Below are positions 8,988-18,515 of a DNA stretch of 64,000 bases, piece by piece (position 1 is the first letter of the stretch; each line of letters begins with the position of its first letter). The position numbers and the translations under genes were made by a program. The notes under the pieces were generated by a model. It was given only the letters and a program-made list of their open reading frames with translations. It ran no database searches and was not told where the DNA came from. Source of the DNA: Wocania arenilitoris (GTDB lineage Bacteria; Bacteroidota; Bacteroidia; Flavobacteriales; Flavobacteriaceae); contig NZ_JAKKDU010000009.1 of assembly GCF_021728535.1 (NCBI RefSeq), positions 62,001 through 126,000 of the forward strand, written 5' to 3'.

Positions 8988-10649
8988 TTATTCAACATCT
9001 ATGGTGGTAATTGCCCATTCATTTACAGCCCCTGTGCCTTCTTCAACCTTTACTAAAACGTAGTATTTTGTTCCATCTGAATTAAAGAACCCAAAATGTC
9101 CTTGAGAATCATAAACTTTATCTCCTGTATTTTCATTAGGAATAAAAAATCCAGGAAGTTTAATAGTCCCTTGAAAGGCTAAAAAATCAGTTTCATATTT
9201 TCTTATTTCATTACTAGGTATTTCATCCCAACTATTACCTGTTGTAAAAATGGCATATACTTTTTTAGCAGAACTGCTAAAATCTAATGTCATAATATTT
9301 CCTTCTCCCACTAGTTCTCCATTATATGTCATATCATTTGATTGATTAGTAGAAGCATTAAATACCCTCCTACTTTTTGCAAATAATCTAATACCATCTT
9401 CCGAAATCCAAATATCGCCATTAAATGCAAAATCTCCGTGATAAGGTGAATCGTAAAGATATTGTGCAGTTCCATTATTAATATCGTATTTTTCAAAATC
9501 TGAAGGAGATAAACCATTATCTGCGCCATAAATGTAATTACCCGATGGATGAAGTTTTACTTTAGTGCGCTCCCATACCGAACCACCTATATGTTGTATT
9601 TCTACTCCGTTTGCTAGATTAACACACCTTATTCTTTCCCATTGATCTTCTTTAGGAAAAACATATACCCATTCATTAGGTGCAAGTATAATATCAAAAG
9701 TATTTGTTGTTACAGCATAATTATTTTCCAACTCCATTGTGGATAGATTTATATAAGAAAACCAACCATTATGACCAACTACAGCATGACTCCCCCCTAG
9801 TTCAACAGAAACGCATGTTGGAGGAATATTTAGGGCTACGGATTTAACTGAATTATTAGAAGGGTTAAAGACTCTTAATTCGTTAGGATTTTCGGAAACA
9901 GCAACTATTACATTATTATTTCTGTCATATTCCGCATCTATTATATTACCATCAATTAACCACTTTTCTTCAATGTAATTATTAATTCCAACATTTATAG
10001 TAATTGATTGACCAAAATTATTAGTTATAAGGGTTTCTAAATTATAGTCTTGTGTAACTAAATTTGCCCTATCTAATGTCATAACTACTTCTTTAGAATC
10101 TCCAGCACTTAAGCTACCTGAGCTTGGGTTAAGGTTAAGAAAAGAATTTGAATTATTATCCCAACTCCAATCAAAATTAAACTTACCATCATTTTTAATA
10201 ACAAAAGATAAGCTTCCCTCAGAATATCCATAATTTAAAGATGATTTGGATACACTCATAATATTTGATAAATCCTCAATATTAAGTTCTAAACTTACTT
10301 CGGCTTTTCCAGCTCCGTTGGTAACAAATTCTACCTTACCAACATATTTTCCTTCATCTAAATTTGATATATTAGGAGTTAATTCAAGTTCAATAATTTC
10401 AGAATCAATAGTACCTGATACAGAATTAATTTCAATCCAATCAGGTTTGGATGCAACATTCCACTGGAATTTACCTGAGGGCTGAACGGATATAAAAAGT
10501 TTACTAGTTTGATTATTATTAAAAATTACATCATTAGGAGATACTGCAATCTGAAATTCTTCTGAAACCTCGTTTTTCTCACAGCCAACAAAAAATAAAG
10601 CCAATAACAACATTAAACAAACTAAACTTGAACTCTTTCTTATCTCCAT
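8988..10649 (-). CDS. BACON-domain lipoprotein with C-terminal beta-propeller-like region
   Basis: From the ATG at 10649 the protein is 553 residues. It has a lipoprotein signal (MEIRKSSSLVCLMLLLALFF then VGC). Two consecutive Ig-like modules of BACON type follow: the first contains FQWNVASKPDWIEIN and the second FNFDWSWDNNSNSFLNL. The C-terminal 330 residues have repeated blade-like segments (VIVAVSENPNELRVFNPSNN, NYIYGADNGL) that suggest a surface beta-propeller. BACON domains are linked to carbohydrate or mucin binding in Bacteroidetes. An upstream ATG at 10676 exists, but the later start places the signal peptide at the N-terminus. The gene stands alone; the ligand is unknown. Confidence 0.72.
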   Translation of the reverse strand: MEIRKSSSLVCLMLLLALFFVGCEKNEVSEEFQIAVSPNDVIFNNNQTSKLFISVQPSGKFQWNVASKPDWIEINSVSGTIDSEIIELELTPNISNLDEGKYVGKVEFVTNGAGKAEVSLELNIEDLSNIMSVSKSSLNYGYSEGSLSFVIKNDGKFNFDWSWDNNSNSFLNLNPSSGSLSAGDSKEVVMTLDRANLVTQDYNLETLITNNFGQSITINVGINNYIEEKWLIDGNIIDAEYDRNNNVIVAVSENPNELRVFNPSNNSVKSVALNIPPTCVSVELGGSHAVVGHNGWFSYINLSTMELENNYAVTTNTFDIILAPNEWVYVFPKEDQWERIRCVNLANGVEIQHIGGSVWERTKVKLHPSGNYIYGADNGLSPSDFEKYDINNGTAQYLYDSPYHGDFAFNGDIWISEDGIRLFAKSRRVFNASTNQSNDMTYNGELVGEGNIMTLDFSSSAKKVYAIFTTGNSWDEIPSNEIRKYETDFLAFQGTIKLPGFFIPNENTGDKVYDSQGHFGFFNSDGTKYYVLVKVEEGTGAVNEWAITTIDVE

Positions 10650-10837
10650 TTTAATTGGTCTTTCTTTTAAATTCAAACTAATAATCTGATTATATTAATT
10701 TATGATTACTAACGATAGAAATTCATAAACAAATGTAGTTGAATATTTTTATAATAAAAAGAAAATTCGCTCAATCACCATTTTTACTTATTCAAACAAT
10801 AATCGATAACTTTGCTCCAGTTTTCACAATATTTCTA

Positions 10838-11332
10838 ATGACAAAAATATTACTCCTTTCTGACACACACAGTTATATAGATAACGATATTTTAAAATAC
10901 GTAAAACAAGCAGATGAAGTTTGGCATGCAGGCGATATTGGCGATTTAAAAGTAACCGATGCTATAAAAAAATTAAAGCCTTTACGTGGTGTTTATGGCA
11001 ATATTGATGATGCCAAAGTACGATTAGAATTTCCAGAACATAATCGATTTATGTGTGAAGATGTAGATGTTTGGATAACCCATATTGGAGGGTACCCGCC
11101 AAAATATAATATAAGAGTTATAAATGAGATAAAACAAAACCCGCCAAAACTTTTTATTTGTGGACACTCACATATTTTAAAAGTGATGTCCGATAAAAAG
11201 TTGAATGTATTACACATGAATCCTGGTGCGGTTGGTAAACACGGTTTTCATAAAACACGTACTATGCTCCGTTTTACTGTTGATGGTAGTAAAATTGATA
11301 ATTTGGAGGTTATTGAGTTTAGCAAAAGGTAA
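10838..11332 (+). CDS. YfcE-type metallophosphoesterase
   Basis: From the internal ATG at 10838 the protein is 164 residues. It starts MTKILLLSDTHSYID, the canonical start of the MJ0936/YfcE phosphodiesterase family. Metal-binding motifs are SDTH, the GDIGD block (WHAGDIGD), GNID, and GHSH (residues FICGHSHILK). The longer frame from 10739 adds 33 unrelated residues and is rejected. The family hydrolyses phosphodiesters with two divalent metals in the cytoplasm. The physiological substrate is unknown. Confidence 0.88.
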   Translation: MTKILLLSDTHSYIDNDILKYVKQADEVWHAGDIGDLKVTDAIKKLKPLRGVYGNIDDAKVRLEFPEHNRFMCEDVDVWITHIGGYPPKYNIRVINEIKQNPPKLFICGHSHILKVMSDKKLNVLHMNPGAVGKHGFHKTRTMLRFTVDGSKIDNLEVIEFSKR

Positions 11333-11440
11333 TTGTGAGTTAGAGTTTTAACTACTTTTTGCAAATACGAGCGTTAGGGATTGATGCAGCATCCATTTTA
11401 AAAGAAAAGGGCAATTAAGTTTGATAGAACTAAAAATTAA

Positions 11441-11475
11441 CAGATTGCCACAGTCGTTCCTCCTTCGCAATGACG
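11441..11475 (+). repeat. CAGATTGCCACAGTCGT repeat copy
   Basis: This 35-bp unit reads CAGATTGCCACAGTCGT, then a variable part, then CCTTCGCAATGACG. A near-identical copy is at 43912-43946 and a longer two-armed version is at 40436-40545. Confidence 0.8.
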
Positions 11476-11565
11476 TTTTAAAAAGATAAATACGAAAGCC
11501 CGACCCGACGCTAAAGGAGGGGAACGCCAAAAAAATAATTGATATTTTGTTGTGCAAGAGTATTT

Positions 11566-11591
11566 CCCTCCTTTGGAGGGATTAAGGGAGG
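11566..11591 (-). repeat. CTCCCTTA repeat, inverted copy
   Basis: Read on the minus strand it gives CCTCCCTTAATCCCTCC, matching the unit after folP at 3955-3981. It contains the hairpin CCCTCC-ttt-GGAGGG at 11566-11580. Confidence 0.6.
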
Positions 11592-11600
11592 CTTTATAAA

Positions 11601-11628
11601 AAAACCCAAAGCTTTCACTCTGGGTTTT
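11601..11628 (-). terminator. Terminator hairpin of the DUF4293 gene
   Basis: AAAACCCA (11601-11608) pairs with TGGGTTTT (11621-11628). On the minus strand the hairpin is followed by a run of T, as expected for an intrinsic terminator after the DUF4293 gene. Confidence 0.7.
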
Positions 11629-11657
11629 AACGCACTAATACTACTAAGATGTTAGGT

Positions 11658-12068
11658 TTATCGTAATCGATCTACAGATTTTACAAGATCTTCATCCTTC
11701 TTAATGGCTTTATTGGCTAACGCCAAAAACACGATAGAAACGATAGGAAGAAACATCCCAATACCTTTCTCAGAAACCGCCGTTTCTCCAGATAAATTTA
11801 GAGATTGATATACAAAAAATCCTAGTAAAAAAAAGTTTAATATGATGTTAAGGCGCCCCAACATAAATTGAGACTTCCTGTTTTTGTATCTAAATATTGA
11901 TATAATTGATAATAGTGCTGATACTAAAAACGCAGCTAACACATAATTAATATCGGCTGCAAAAGCTTTAATATCATCTGGTGTAACCCATAACTCAAAC
12001 GCATAAATTAATCCTGCAGAAACACCTGCAGCAATTAAAAGATATATGGTTTGTATGCGTTGTAACAT
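11658..12068 (-). CDS. DUF4293 membrane protein
   Basis: This 136-residue protein has four hydrophobic segments: residues about 8-25, 41-60, 71-90 and 105-122. It starts MLQRIQTIYLLIAAGVSAGL, the typical start of DUF4293 proteins of Bacteroidetes. No catalytic motif is visible. It is divergently transcribed from rho, an arrangement I recognise from related Flavobacteriaceae. The function is unknown. Confidence 0.85.
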   Translation of the reverse strand: MLQRIQTIYLLIAAGVSAGLIYAFELWVTPDDIKAFAADINYVLAAFLVSALLSIISIFRYKNRKSQFMLGRLNIILNFFLLGFFVYQSLNLSGETAVSEKGIGMFLPIVSIVFLALANKAIKKDEDLVKSVDRLR

Positions 12069-12090
12069 ATGCTATTTTAAAACTAGACAG

Positions 12091-12098
12091 CAAAAATA
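12091..12098 (-). promoter_or_regulatory. Candidate -7 element for DUF4293 gene
   Basis: On the minus strand this reads TATTTTTG followed by C, matching TAnnTTTG, and lies 23 bases upstream of the start codon. A -33 TTG is not evident. Confidence 0.4.
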
Positions 12099-12165
12099 AT
12101 AGTTTCTTTTATAAAATAAGCCCTAAAAATTAAAATAAAGTTGTATAATTGCACTGATGATTCCC

Positions 12166-12188
12166 AACAACCACTATTGCAGGTTGTT
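12166..12188 (+). promoter_or_regulatory. Hairpin in the rho leader
   Basis: AACAACC (12166-12172) pairs with GGTTGTT (12182-12188) across a 9-base loop, about 80 bases before the rho start. Rho genes are autoregulated in several bacteria, so a role in leader control is possible but untested. Confidence 0.35.
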
Positions 12189-12268
12189 AATTCTTCAAAG
12201 TAAAGAAATCATTTTTCAGAATAAAATCAAAAAATTATACTCAACTATACGTATTCAATTAAACATCA

Positions 12269-13906
12269 ATGTTTGAAATTTCACAATTAAAAGAGAAGAA
12301 GCTCGCTGAGTTACAGGAGATTGCTCAAAAATTAAAGATCCCAAAGTACCGTTCATTAAAAAAATTAGATTTAGTTTATCAAATACTCGATCAACAAGCA
12401 GCTGACCCAAAAACGGTAACTGCAGTAATAGAACCTAAAGAAGATTCTAATACTACTGCTGAAAACAAACCTGCCAGAAAACCTAGACAACGTGTGCAAA
12501 AGCCTGTTAGAAATGAGCCAGCAAAACGCGATGAACAACCTCAAGAAGAGAATAAAGCGCCTGAAGTAAAATCAAATGAGACTACTCAGGAAAAGAAAGA
12601 GGAGAATAAACAAGTGCACAAGCCAAATCCGAGACCTGCTAACGATAACCAAAAGGATAATCAGCAGAAGTCACATCAGAAAAGAGATAACAATCATCAG
12701 CATAAAAATCTGCATAAAAACCAAAAAAATGGCAATATAGATAAAGGTAACAAGGATAACAGAAATCGTTATCGTGAGCCTGATTATGAGTTTGATGCCA
12801 TTATTGAAAGTGAAGGTGTTTTAGATATTATGCAAGATGGCTATGGGTTTTTACGTTCCTCTGACTATAATTATTTATCATCACCAGATGATATTTATGT
12901 ATCGCAATCACAAATACGCTTATTTGGTTTAAAAACTGGAGATACGGTTTTAGGACATGTACGCCCGCCAAAAGAAGGCGAAAAATATTTTCCTTTAATT
13001 AAGGTTAGTAAAATTAATGGTCAAAATCCAAATGTAGTTAGAGACCGTGTGTCTTTCGAGCATTTAACACCATTATTCCCGCAAGAAAAATTTACGTTAG
13101 CAGAAAAACAAAGTACCATTTCAACTCGAATAATGGATTTGTTTTCACCTATTGGAAAAGGACAACGTGGTATGATTGTTTCGCAGCCTAAAACTGGTAA
13201 AACCATGTTATTAAAGGATGTAGCTAATGCTATTGCTGCAAATCATCCTGAAGTTTATCAAATGATTTTATTAATTGATGAACGTCCTGAAGAGGTTACC
13301 GATATGCAACGTAATGTGCGTGGTGAAGTAATCGCTTCAACTTTTGATAAAGAAGCACATGAACACGTAAAAATTGCTAATATTGTTTTAGAAAAAGCAA
13401 AACGCCTTGTAGAATGTGGACACGATGTGGTGATTCTTTTAGATTCTATTACACGTTTAGCACGTGCTTATAATACTGTTCAACCTGCTTCTGGAAAAAT
13501 TCTTTCTGGTGGTGTAGATGCTAATGCATTACATAAACCTAAACGTTTCTTTGGAGCTGCACGTAATATTGAAAATGGCGGATCATTAACCATTATCGCA
13601 ACAGCACTTACCGAAACTGGCTCTAAAATGGATGAAGTTATTTTTGAAGAATTTAAAGGAACTGGTAATATGGAACTGCAATTAGATAGAAAAATATCTA
13701 ACCGCAGAATTTTCCCTGCTATCGATTTAACATCATCAAGTACGCGTCGTGATGATATTCTATTAGATGATAACACGATACAACGTATGTGGGTAATGCG
13801 TAAATACCTTGCCGATATGAACCCAGTTGAAGCTATGGAATTTATTAACGAGCGCTTTAAACAAACTAGAAACAACGAAGAGTTTTTAATATCCATGAAT
13901 GGATAG
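12269..13906 (+). CDS. rho: Transcription termination factor Rho with long disordered insertion
   Basis: This 545-residue protein has the Rho N-terminal SAP-like domain (residues 1-45), then a charged Asn/Gln/Lys/His-rich low-complexity insertion (about 52-168). The cold-shock RNA-binding domain (about 172-250, GYGFLRSS and [13 protein letters not shown]) and the RecA-like ATPase follow. Walker A is QPKTGKT near 306-312, and [11 protein letters not shown] and [13 protein letters not shown] are also present. Rho is an ATP-dependent RNA translocase that ends transcription. It is over 100 residues longer than E. coli Rho because of the insertion. Disordered Rho insertions in gut Bacteroides have been reported to drive phase separation. 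A terminator follows the gene. Confidence 0.97.
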   Translation: MFEISQLKEKKLAELQEIAQKLKIPKYRSLKKLDLVYQILDQQAADPKTVTAVIEPKEDSNTTAENKPARKPRQRVQKPVRNEPAKRDEQPQEENKAPEVKSNETTQEKKEENKQVHKPNPRPANDNQKDNQQKSHQKRDNNHQHKNLHKNQKNGNIDKGNKDNRNRYREPDYEFDAIIESEGVLDIMQDGYGFLRSSDYNYLSSPDDIYVSQSQIRLFGLKTGDTVLGHVRPPKEGEKYFPLIKVSKINGQNPNVVRDRVSFEHLTPLFPQEKFTLAEKQSTISTRIMDLFSPIGKGQRGMIVSQPKTGKTMLLKDVANAIAANHPEVYQMILLIDERPEEVTDMQRNVRGEVIASTFDKEAHEHVKIANIVLEKAKRLVECGHDVVILLDSITRLARAYNTVQPASGKILSGGVDANALHKPKRFFGAARNIENGGSLTIIATALTETGSKMDEVIFEEFKGTGNMELQLDRKISNRRIFPAIDLTSSSTRRDDILLDDNTIQRMWVMRKYLADMNPVEAMEFINERFKQTRNNEEFLISMNG

Positions 13907-13940
13907 TTTAAATAAATTTAAAACTAACTAACTCAAACTT

Positions 13941-13975
13941 AAAAGGCCTTAGCAATATTGTTAGGGCTTTTTTAA
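13941..13975 (+). terminator. Terminator after rho
   Basis: An imperfect hairpin pairs AAAAGGCCTTAGCAA with TTGTTAGGGCTTTT and is followed by T residues. It lies 35 bases after the rho stop. Confidence 0.65.
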
Positions 13976-14082
13976 TTAGTCATATTGTTGTTCAGCTACA
14001 GATTTCTGCTTTCTAGCCTTAGACATTTTTTCATTTACACATTAAACATATATTTACCGCCAATTTATAGTTTTACCTAATT

Positions 14083-15318
14083 ATGTTGGCATCTAAATTT
14101 ATTCGAAGCTTTTTATTTTTAATTTTTCTAGTTCCTCTTATATCCATTGCGCAGTCTGAGGAAAAAGAAAGCATCAAATTTTTTGTAGAATGCAATTGTG
14201 ATGAAAACTACATAAGGCAAGAAATTAAATATATCAATCATGTGCGAGATCAAGGTCTAGCAAACGTTCAGCTTTTCATATATGATATTGTTAATGGTAG
14301 CGGAGGAAGAACCTATAAATTAGAATTTACTGGAAGCTCATCTTTTAAAAATATAACCAACAATTTGTCCTTTGATTCTAATCCTAATATGACATCAGAT
14401 GAAATACGAAATCAAATAGTTTCTGTTATAAAGAAAGGGTTGATAAAATATGTTATTGAATCTGATTTAGCTGATAAAATCACTTATAAAATAAATGGAG
14501 AAACTGAAAACACAGAACAAGAAATAGAAGATCCTTGGAAGAATTGGATTTTTGAAGTTTATGGGAGTGCAAGTTTTGATAAAGAAGCTAGCCGTAAAAG
14601 ATTTGAATATAGAGCTGGTTTTGAAAGCGATAGAGTAACCGAAAAATGGCGAATAAGAGCAGATTTACAAATGAATCAAACTGAAAGTCGATTTATACGT
14701 AATGATGAAGAATTCAAGAGTTCAAGACAACGGTATTGGGGGTCTGCTAGTGTTGTAAAAAGTCTTTCAGAACATTGGTCTACTGGAATATTTGTAAATA
14801 GCAGACATGACACTTATACTAATTTAGATTTTTCGGGTGGTTTTTATCCCGCAATAGAATACAATATTTATCCATACGACGAAGTCCTTAAAAGAGAGAT
14901 AACCTTTGCTTATAAAATAGGTGGTTTTTATAACAATTACATTGAGACAACCATATTTGGAGAAGACAATGAGTTTATTTTTAATCACTCATTTGATATA
15001 CAAGCTAGATATAGACAACCTTGGGGTAATATTTACTCAAGAATTAGAGCTTCAAGCTTTTTAGAAGATTTTTCAAAAAACAGATTACAAGTTTACAGCA
15101 GTTTATCAATTCGAGTTTTAAAAGGGTTTTCCGTTAGGTTTTCTAGTAATTTAGAATTTATTCATGATCAAATAAATTTACCAGCTGGAGATGCGTCAAT
15201 TGAAGATGTACTTCTACAACAAAAACAAATTGCTACAGATTTTGAATTAGGGTTCTCAGTTGGAGTAACCTATACATTTGGATCTGCATTCAATAATATA
15301 ATAAATACACGACTATAA
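14083..15318 (+). CDS. Predicted outer-membrane beta-barrel protein, unknown function
   Basis: This 411-residue protein has a signal peptide ending ISIAQ at about residue 24. Residues 25-145 form a soluble domain starting with KFFVECNCDENYI. From about 155 to the end there are alternating amphipathic strands rich in aromatic residues (RFEYRAGFESDRV, RYWGSASVVKSL, WGNIYSRIRASSF), closing with a strand near GVTYTFGSAFNNI. This is the pattern of an outer-membrane barrel. I do not recognise a named family. It stands alone between rho and rpsT, with its own terminator shared with rpsT. Confidence 0.7.
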   Translation: MLASKFIRSFLFLIFLVPLISIAQSEEKESIKFFVECNCDENYIRQEIKYINHVRDQGLANVQLFIYDIVNGSGGRTYKLEFTGSSSFKNITNNLSFDSNPNMTSDEIRNQIVSVIKKGLIKYVIESDLADKITYKINGETENTEQEIEDPWKNWIFEVYGSASFDKEASRKRFEYRAGFESDRVTEKWRIRADLQMNQTESRFIRNDEEFKSSRQRYWGSASVVKSLSEHWSTGIFVNSRHDTYTNLDFSGGFYPAIEYNIYPYDEVLKREITFAYKIGGFYNNYIETTIFGEDNEFIFNHSFDIQARYRQPWGNIYSRIRASSFLEDFSKNRLQVYSSLSIRVLKGFSVRFSSNLEFIHDQINLPAGDASIEDVLLQQKQIATDFELGFSVGVTYTFGSAFNNIINTRL

Positions 15319-15332
15319 AAGTTTTGCATAAA

Positions 15333-15360
15333 AAAAGCTTCCCATTATTGAGAAGCTTTT
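15333..15360. terminator. Bidirectional terminator between barrel gene and rpsT
   Basis: AAAAGCTTC (15333-15341) pairs perfectly with GAAGCTTTT (15352-15360) across a 10-base loop. A/T runs on both sides allow it to serve both convergent genes. Confidence 0.8.
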
Positions 15361-15384
15361 GAATGTTTTAAACTTTAAAGCAAA

Positions 15385-15636
15385 TTAAAGAGCAGCTATA
15401 TGTTTTGCTAAACCAGATTTAAGATTAGCTGCTTTGTTAGCATGAATAACATTTTTCTTAGCTAATTTATCTAGCATAGAAACTACAGTAGGAAACATTT
15501 TTTCAGCTTCTTTCTTATCCGTTAACTCGCGTAACTTTTTAATTGCACTACGCGTTGTTTTATGCTGGTATCTGTTTACCAAACGCTTAGATTCGTTACT
15601 TCTTATTCTCTTTAATGCTGACTTATGATTTGCCAT
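15385..15636 (-). CDS. rpsT: 30S ribosomal protein S20
   Basis: This 83-residue basic protein starts [20 protein letters not shown] and continues with [10 protein letters not shown] and [21 protein letters not shown], matching bacterial S20. It binds 16S rRNA early in small-subunit assembly. Length is typical. It lies 24 bases downstream of tRNA-Glu on the same strand, with no promoter visible between them, so the two are likely co-transcribed from the promoter at 15784-15813. Confidence 0.97.
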   Translation of the reverse strand: MANHKSALKRIRSNESKRLVNRYQHKTTRSAIKKLRELTDKKEAEKMFPTVVSMLDKLAKKNVIHANKAANLKSGLAKHIAAL

Positions 15637-15660
15637 GTGTTCTTTTTATTATTAAAATTG

Positions 15661-15732
15661 TAGCCCGTAGGGGAATCGAACCCCTCTTACCAGGATGAAA
15701 ACCTGGCGTCCTAGCCGATAGACGAACGGGCC
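15661..15732 (-). tRNA. tRNA-Glu (anticodon UUC)
   Basis: The reverse complement folds into a standard cloverleaf of 72 bases. The acceptor stem is GGCCCGT with ACGGGCT and discriminator A. The anticodon stem CCAGG/CCTGG encloses loop TTTTCAT, giving anticodon UUC. The T arm is GGGG-TTCGATT-CCCC. The 3' CCA is not encoded. It lies between proS and rpsT on the same strand. Confidence 0.97.
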
Positions 15733-15783
15733 ATTTGGTTTATTCTATATTTAAATGAACCTACAACGTTTCCATTGCGGATG

Positions 15784-15813
15784 CAAAAATACAACTATTT
15801 TTAAATGTTGCAA
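15784..15813 (-). promoter_or_regulatory. Promoter of tRNA-Glu and rpsT
   Basis: On the minus strand there is TTG (15811-15813), a 19-base spacer and TATTTTTG (15784-15791). This fits the Bacteroidetes sigma-A promoter well. The tRNA 5' end is about 50 bases downstream. Confidence 0.65.
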
Positions 15814-15846
15814 CAGTAGATTAAACTTTTTTGAAAAAAATTTAAT

Positions 15847-17325
15847 CTAATACGCTTTTGCAAATAAAACACGCTTATTTGAAGGCTTCCCAGAATAGAC
15901 ACAAACACCTTCTTCCGCTTTAGCATCTAGCGGAATACACCTTATAGTTGCTTTAGTGAGTTCTTTAATTTTATCTTCGGTTTCTGCTGTGCCATCCCAA
16001 TGCGCCGAAATAAATCCTGTTTTAGTTTCTAAAATGGTTTTAAAATCTTCAAAATTATCCACTTCTGTTATATGAGTATCTCTAAAATCTAAAGCCTTTT
16101 TAAATAAACTTTCTTGAATTTCTTCTAATAAATTTTCAATTACCACTGTAATTCTATCTAAAATTACGGTTTGCTTAGTTAAAGTATCGCGTCTAGCAAC
16201 TTCAACGGTTTCATCTTCCAAATCCTTTGGCCCTATAGCAATACGTAATGGTACACCTTGTAATTCATGCTGTGCAAATTTTGCACCAGGTCTCAATGTG
16301 TCTCGTTTATCAAATTTTACTGATATCCCTCGCTCTTTAAGGTCACTTATAACATCTTCAGCTACTTTACTTATAGCTTCAAATTGCTCATCATTTCTAA
16401 AAATAGGAACAATTATTACTTGGTAAGGTGCTAAGTTTGGCGGCAATACTAATCCTTTATCATCGCTATGCGTCATAATAAGCGCTCCCATTAACCTTGT
16501 AGAAACGCCCCAAGAGGTTGCCCAAACATAATCTTGTTTACCTTCTTTATTAGCAAATTTAACATCGAATGCTTTGGCAAAATTCTGACCTAAAAAGTGT
16601 GATGTTCCTGCTTGTAAAGCTTTCCCGTCTTGCATTAATGCTTCAATACAATAGGTTTCTTCTGCTCCAGCAAAACGCTCACTCTCCGTTTTTAAACCTT
16701 GAATTACAGGAATAGCCATAAATTTTTCTACAAAAGCAGCATAGACATTATTCATTAAAGCGGCCTCGTCTAGAGCTTCTTTTTTAGTTTCATGAGCGGT
16801 ATGTCCTTCTTGCCATAAAAACTCTGCAGTACGCAAAAATAAACGTGTACGCATTTCCCAACGCACTACATTTGCCCACTGGTTTACTAATATTGGTAAA
16901 TCTCTATAAGATTGAATCCACCCTTTGTAAGTGTTCCAAATTATAGCCTCACTTGTAGGCCTTACAATGAGCTCTTCTTCTAATTTAGCTTCAGGATCTA
17001 CTCGCAATTTCCCTGGTTTGTCAGGATCGTTTTGTAACCTATAATGTGTTACAATAGCACATTCTTTAGCAAAACCTTCAGCATTTTTTTCTTCAGCTTC
17101 AAACAAACTTTTAGGTACAAATAGAGGAAAATAAGCATTTTGATGTCCTGTTTCTTTAAACATTTTATCCAATTCTGCTTGCATTTTTTCCCAAATTGCA
17201 TAACCGTAGGGCTTAATTACCATACATCCCCTTACTGCTGAATTCTCCGCTAAATCAGCCTTAACAACCAATTCGTTATACCATTTTGAGTAATCCTCTG
17301 CTCTACTCGTAAGTTTTTTGCTCAT
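15847..17325 (-). CDS. proS: Prolyl-tRNA synthetase (short, archaeal/eukaryotic-type)
   Basis: From the ATG at 17325 the protein is 492 residues and begins [20 protein letters not shown]. Class II motifs are seen: [13 protein letters not shown] (motif 2 region, with [19 protein letters not shown]) and [19 protein letters not shown] (motif 3 region). An anticodon-binding domain follows (VIIVPIFRN onward), with a C-terminal extension ending [14 protein letters not shown]. It lacks the long editing insertion of the E. coli form, so it is the shorter ProS type common in Bacteroidetes. It charges tRNA-Pro with proline. An ATG six codons upstream (17343) adds MCQNIN and is less likely. Confidence 0.96.
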   Translation of the reverse strand: MSKKLTSRAEDYSKWYNELVVKADLAENSAVRGCMVIKPYGYAIWEKMQAELDKMFKETGHQNAYFPLFVPKSLFEAEEKNAEGFAKECAIVTHYRLQNDPDKPGKLRVDPEAKLEEELIVRPTSEAIIWNTYKGWIQSYRDLPILVNQWANVVRWEMRTRLFLRTAEFLWQEGHTAHETKKEALDEAALMNNVYAAFVEKFMAIPVIQGLKTESERFAGAEETYCIEALMQDGKALQAGTSHFLGQNFAKAFDVKFANKEGKQDYVWATSWGVSTRLMGALIMTHSDDKGLVLPPNLAPYQVIIVPIFRNDEQFEAISKVAEDVISDLKERGISVKFDKRDTLRPGAKFAQHELQGVPLRIAIGPKDLEDETVEVARRDTLTKQTVILDRITVVIENLLEEIQESLFKKALDFRDTHITEVDNFEDFKTILETKTGFISAHWDGTAETEDKIKELTKATIRCIPLDAKAEEGVCVYSGKPSNKRVLFAKAY

Positions 17326-17388
17326 ATTAATATTTTGGCACAAATATTGTGATTATGTTAAATAAAAAAATAGTTCAGCAAAACTAAC

Positions 17389-17396
17389 TATTTTTG
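17389..17396 (+). promoter_or_regulatory. Candidate -7 element for the WN-repeat lipoprotein gene
   Basis: TATTTTTG matches TAnnTTTG and lies 28 bases before the start codon at 17425. A matching -33 element is not clear. Confidence 0.35.
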
Positions 17397-17424
17397 TTAT
17401 GTTCAACAATAAAATTCTAGAGAT

Positions 17425-18489
17425 ATGCAATTTAATAACTACTTAAAAAGAAAAATGCCGTTTTTAGCAATCTTAGGCTTGCTAATTGGTTTGTCATCAT
17501 GCGGCTCTTATCAATACGTAGGAGTTGACAGCGATGGTATTTATGGTGCCCCAGAAAGACCTGTACAGCAACAAGAACCACAAGTAGTGGTTACTAATGA
17601 TAATAACAACACACAAAGTGATTACTACAAAAATTACTTTAAAACAAAATCTTTAGAATACGATAATTTAGCTGATGATGCTATATTTACAGATATTGAT
17701 TCATATGTAGGTAATGATTACGTTGAAAATGATTCCATTGCGAATAACTATCAAGGTTATGCAGGATGGGGTCAAAATAGTAATCAAGTTACCATAAATT
17801 ATATTGACAACGGTTGGAACAACTGGGGTTGGAATGCTGGTTTTGGCTGGGGTTGGAACAACTGGGGTTGGAATAATTGGGGATGGAATAGGTGGAATCG
17901 CTGGGGTTGGAATAACTGGGGCTGGAATGCTGGTTTTGGTTGGAATGATCCGTTTTGGTGTCCGCCTTTTGGAGGAGGATTTTATGGTGGTTTAGCCTTT
18001 AATAATTTTTGGGGTGGTTACAGAGGATTCTATGGTAATAGAAATTATTACAATAGAAATATAGCCTATAACGCCAGTAGACGTGGTGCTTATTCAAGAC
18101 GCTCAGTGGCTTCAAACTCATCAAATTCAAGATACTATTCTTCAAGAAGAAGTTCTGCATCAAATGTTAATAGAAATCGATCCACAAACACTCGTTCTGG
18201 AACAAATGTAGTTAGACGAAGTTCTACCGCAACACCTGCTAGGAATTCAACTGCAAGATCTACATCTCCCGCAGTAAGAAGAAACCGAACCACAACAAGC
18301 TCTTCAAATAGCAACAGAAGTTATAATTATGGAACAGGCAGAAGAAGTTCAAGCTCTTCTCCGTCAGCAAGCAGATCTTCATCTTCTTCTAGTAGAAGCA
18401 GCTCTGGAGTAAGATCGTCAAGTGGCAGAAGCTCTAGCGGAGGTAGCAGAAGTTCTGGCGGTTCTTCAAGAGGAGGAAGACGCGGATAA
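17425..18489 (+). CDS. Low-complexity lipoprotein with Trp/Asn/Gly repeats and Ser/Arg-rich tail
   Basis: This 354-residue protein has a lipoprotein signal ending LLIGLSSCGSYQYVG (lipobox Cys26). An acidic segment occupies roughly residues 30-115. Residues about 130-180 are repeats of GWNNWGWN and GWNAGFGW type, followed by a Gly/Phe/Tyr-rich stretch (GGYRGFYGNRNYYNRN). The last 140 residues are Ser/Arg/Asn-rich (RRSSSSSPSASRSSSSSS). No enzyme domain is visible. Similar cell-surface proteins occur in Bacteroidetes, usually without assigned function; surface adhesion or an envelope matrix role is only a guess. It precedes the OmpP1/FadL gene by 26 bases and is probably co-transcribed with it. 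Confidence 0.75.
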   Translation: MQFNNYLKRKMPFLAILGLLIGLSSCGSYQYVGVDSDGIYGAPERPVQQQEPQVVVTNDNNNTQSDYYKNYFKTKSLEYDNLADDAIFTDIDSYVGNDYVENDSIANNYQGYAGWGQNSNQVTINYIDNGWNNWGWNAGFGWGWNNWGWNNWGWNRWNRWGWNNWGWNAGFGWNDPFWCPPFGGGFYGGLAFNNFWGGYRGFYGNRNYYNRNIAYNASRRGAYSRRSVASNSSNSRYYSSRRSSASNVNRNRSTNTRSGTNVVRRSSTATPARNSTARSTSPAVRRNRTTTSSSNSNRSYNYGTGRRSSSSSPSASRSSSSSSRSSSGVRSSSGRSSSGGSRSSGGSSRGGRRG

Positions 18490-18515
18490 AATCTAAAAAA
18501 ATAAAAAGTTAATAT

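Larger units (their letters stand above)
11333..11657. other. Repeat-rich intergenic region between YfcE gene and DUF4293 gene
   Basis: No gene is supported here. The stretch holds a copy of the CAGATTGCCACAGTCGT repeat at 11441-11475, a copy of the CTCCCTTA repeat at 11566-11591 (minus), and a terminator hairpin at 11601-11628. A 69-codon open frame on the minus strand crosses these repeats and has no protein character. Confidence 0.75.

Noticed and set aside
11348-11557. Small minus-strand gene
   Set aside because: It crosses two copies of dispersed repeats and its translation has no protein character.
15661-15732. tRNA-Glu as a phage or island integration site
   Set aside because: No integrase, no duplicated tRNA end, and the flanking genes are housekeeping genes.
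17804-17995. A separate gene in another frame of the WN-repeat region
   Set aside because: It is a shadow of the repetitive Trp/Asn/Gly codons and has no start, signal or family features.
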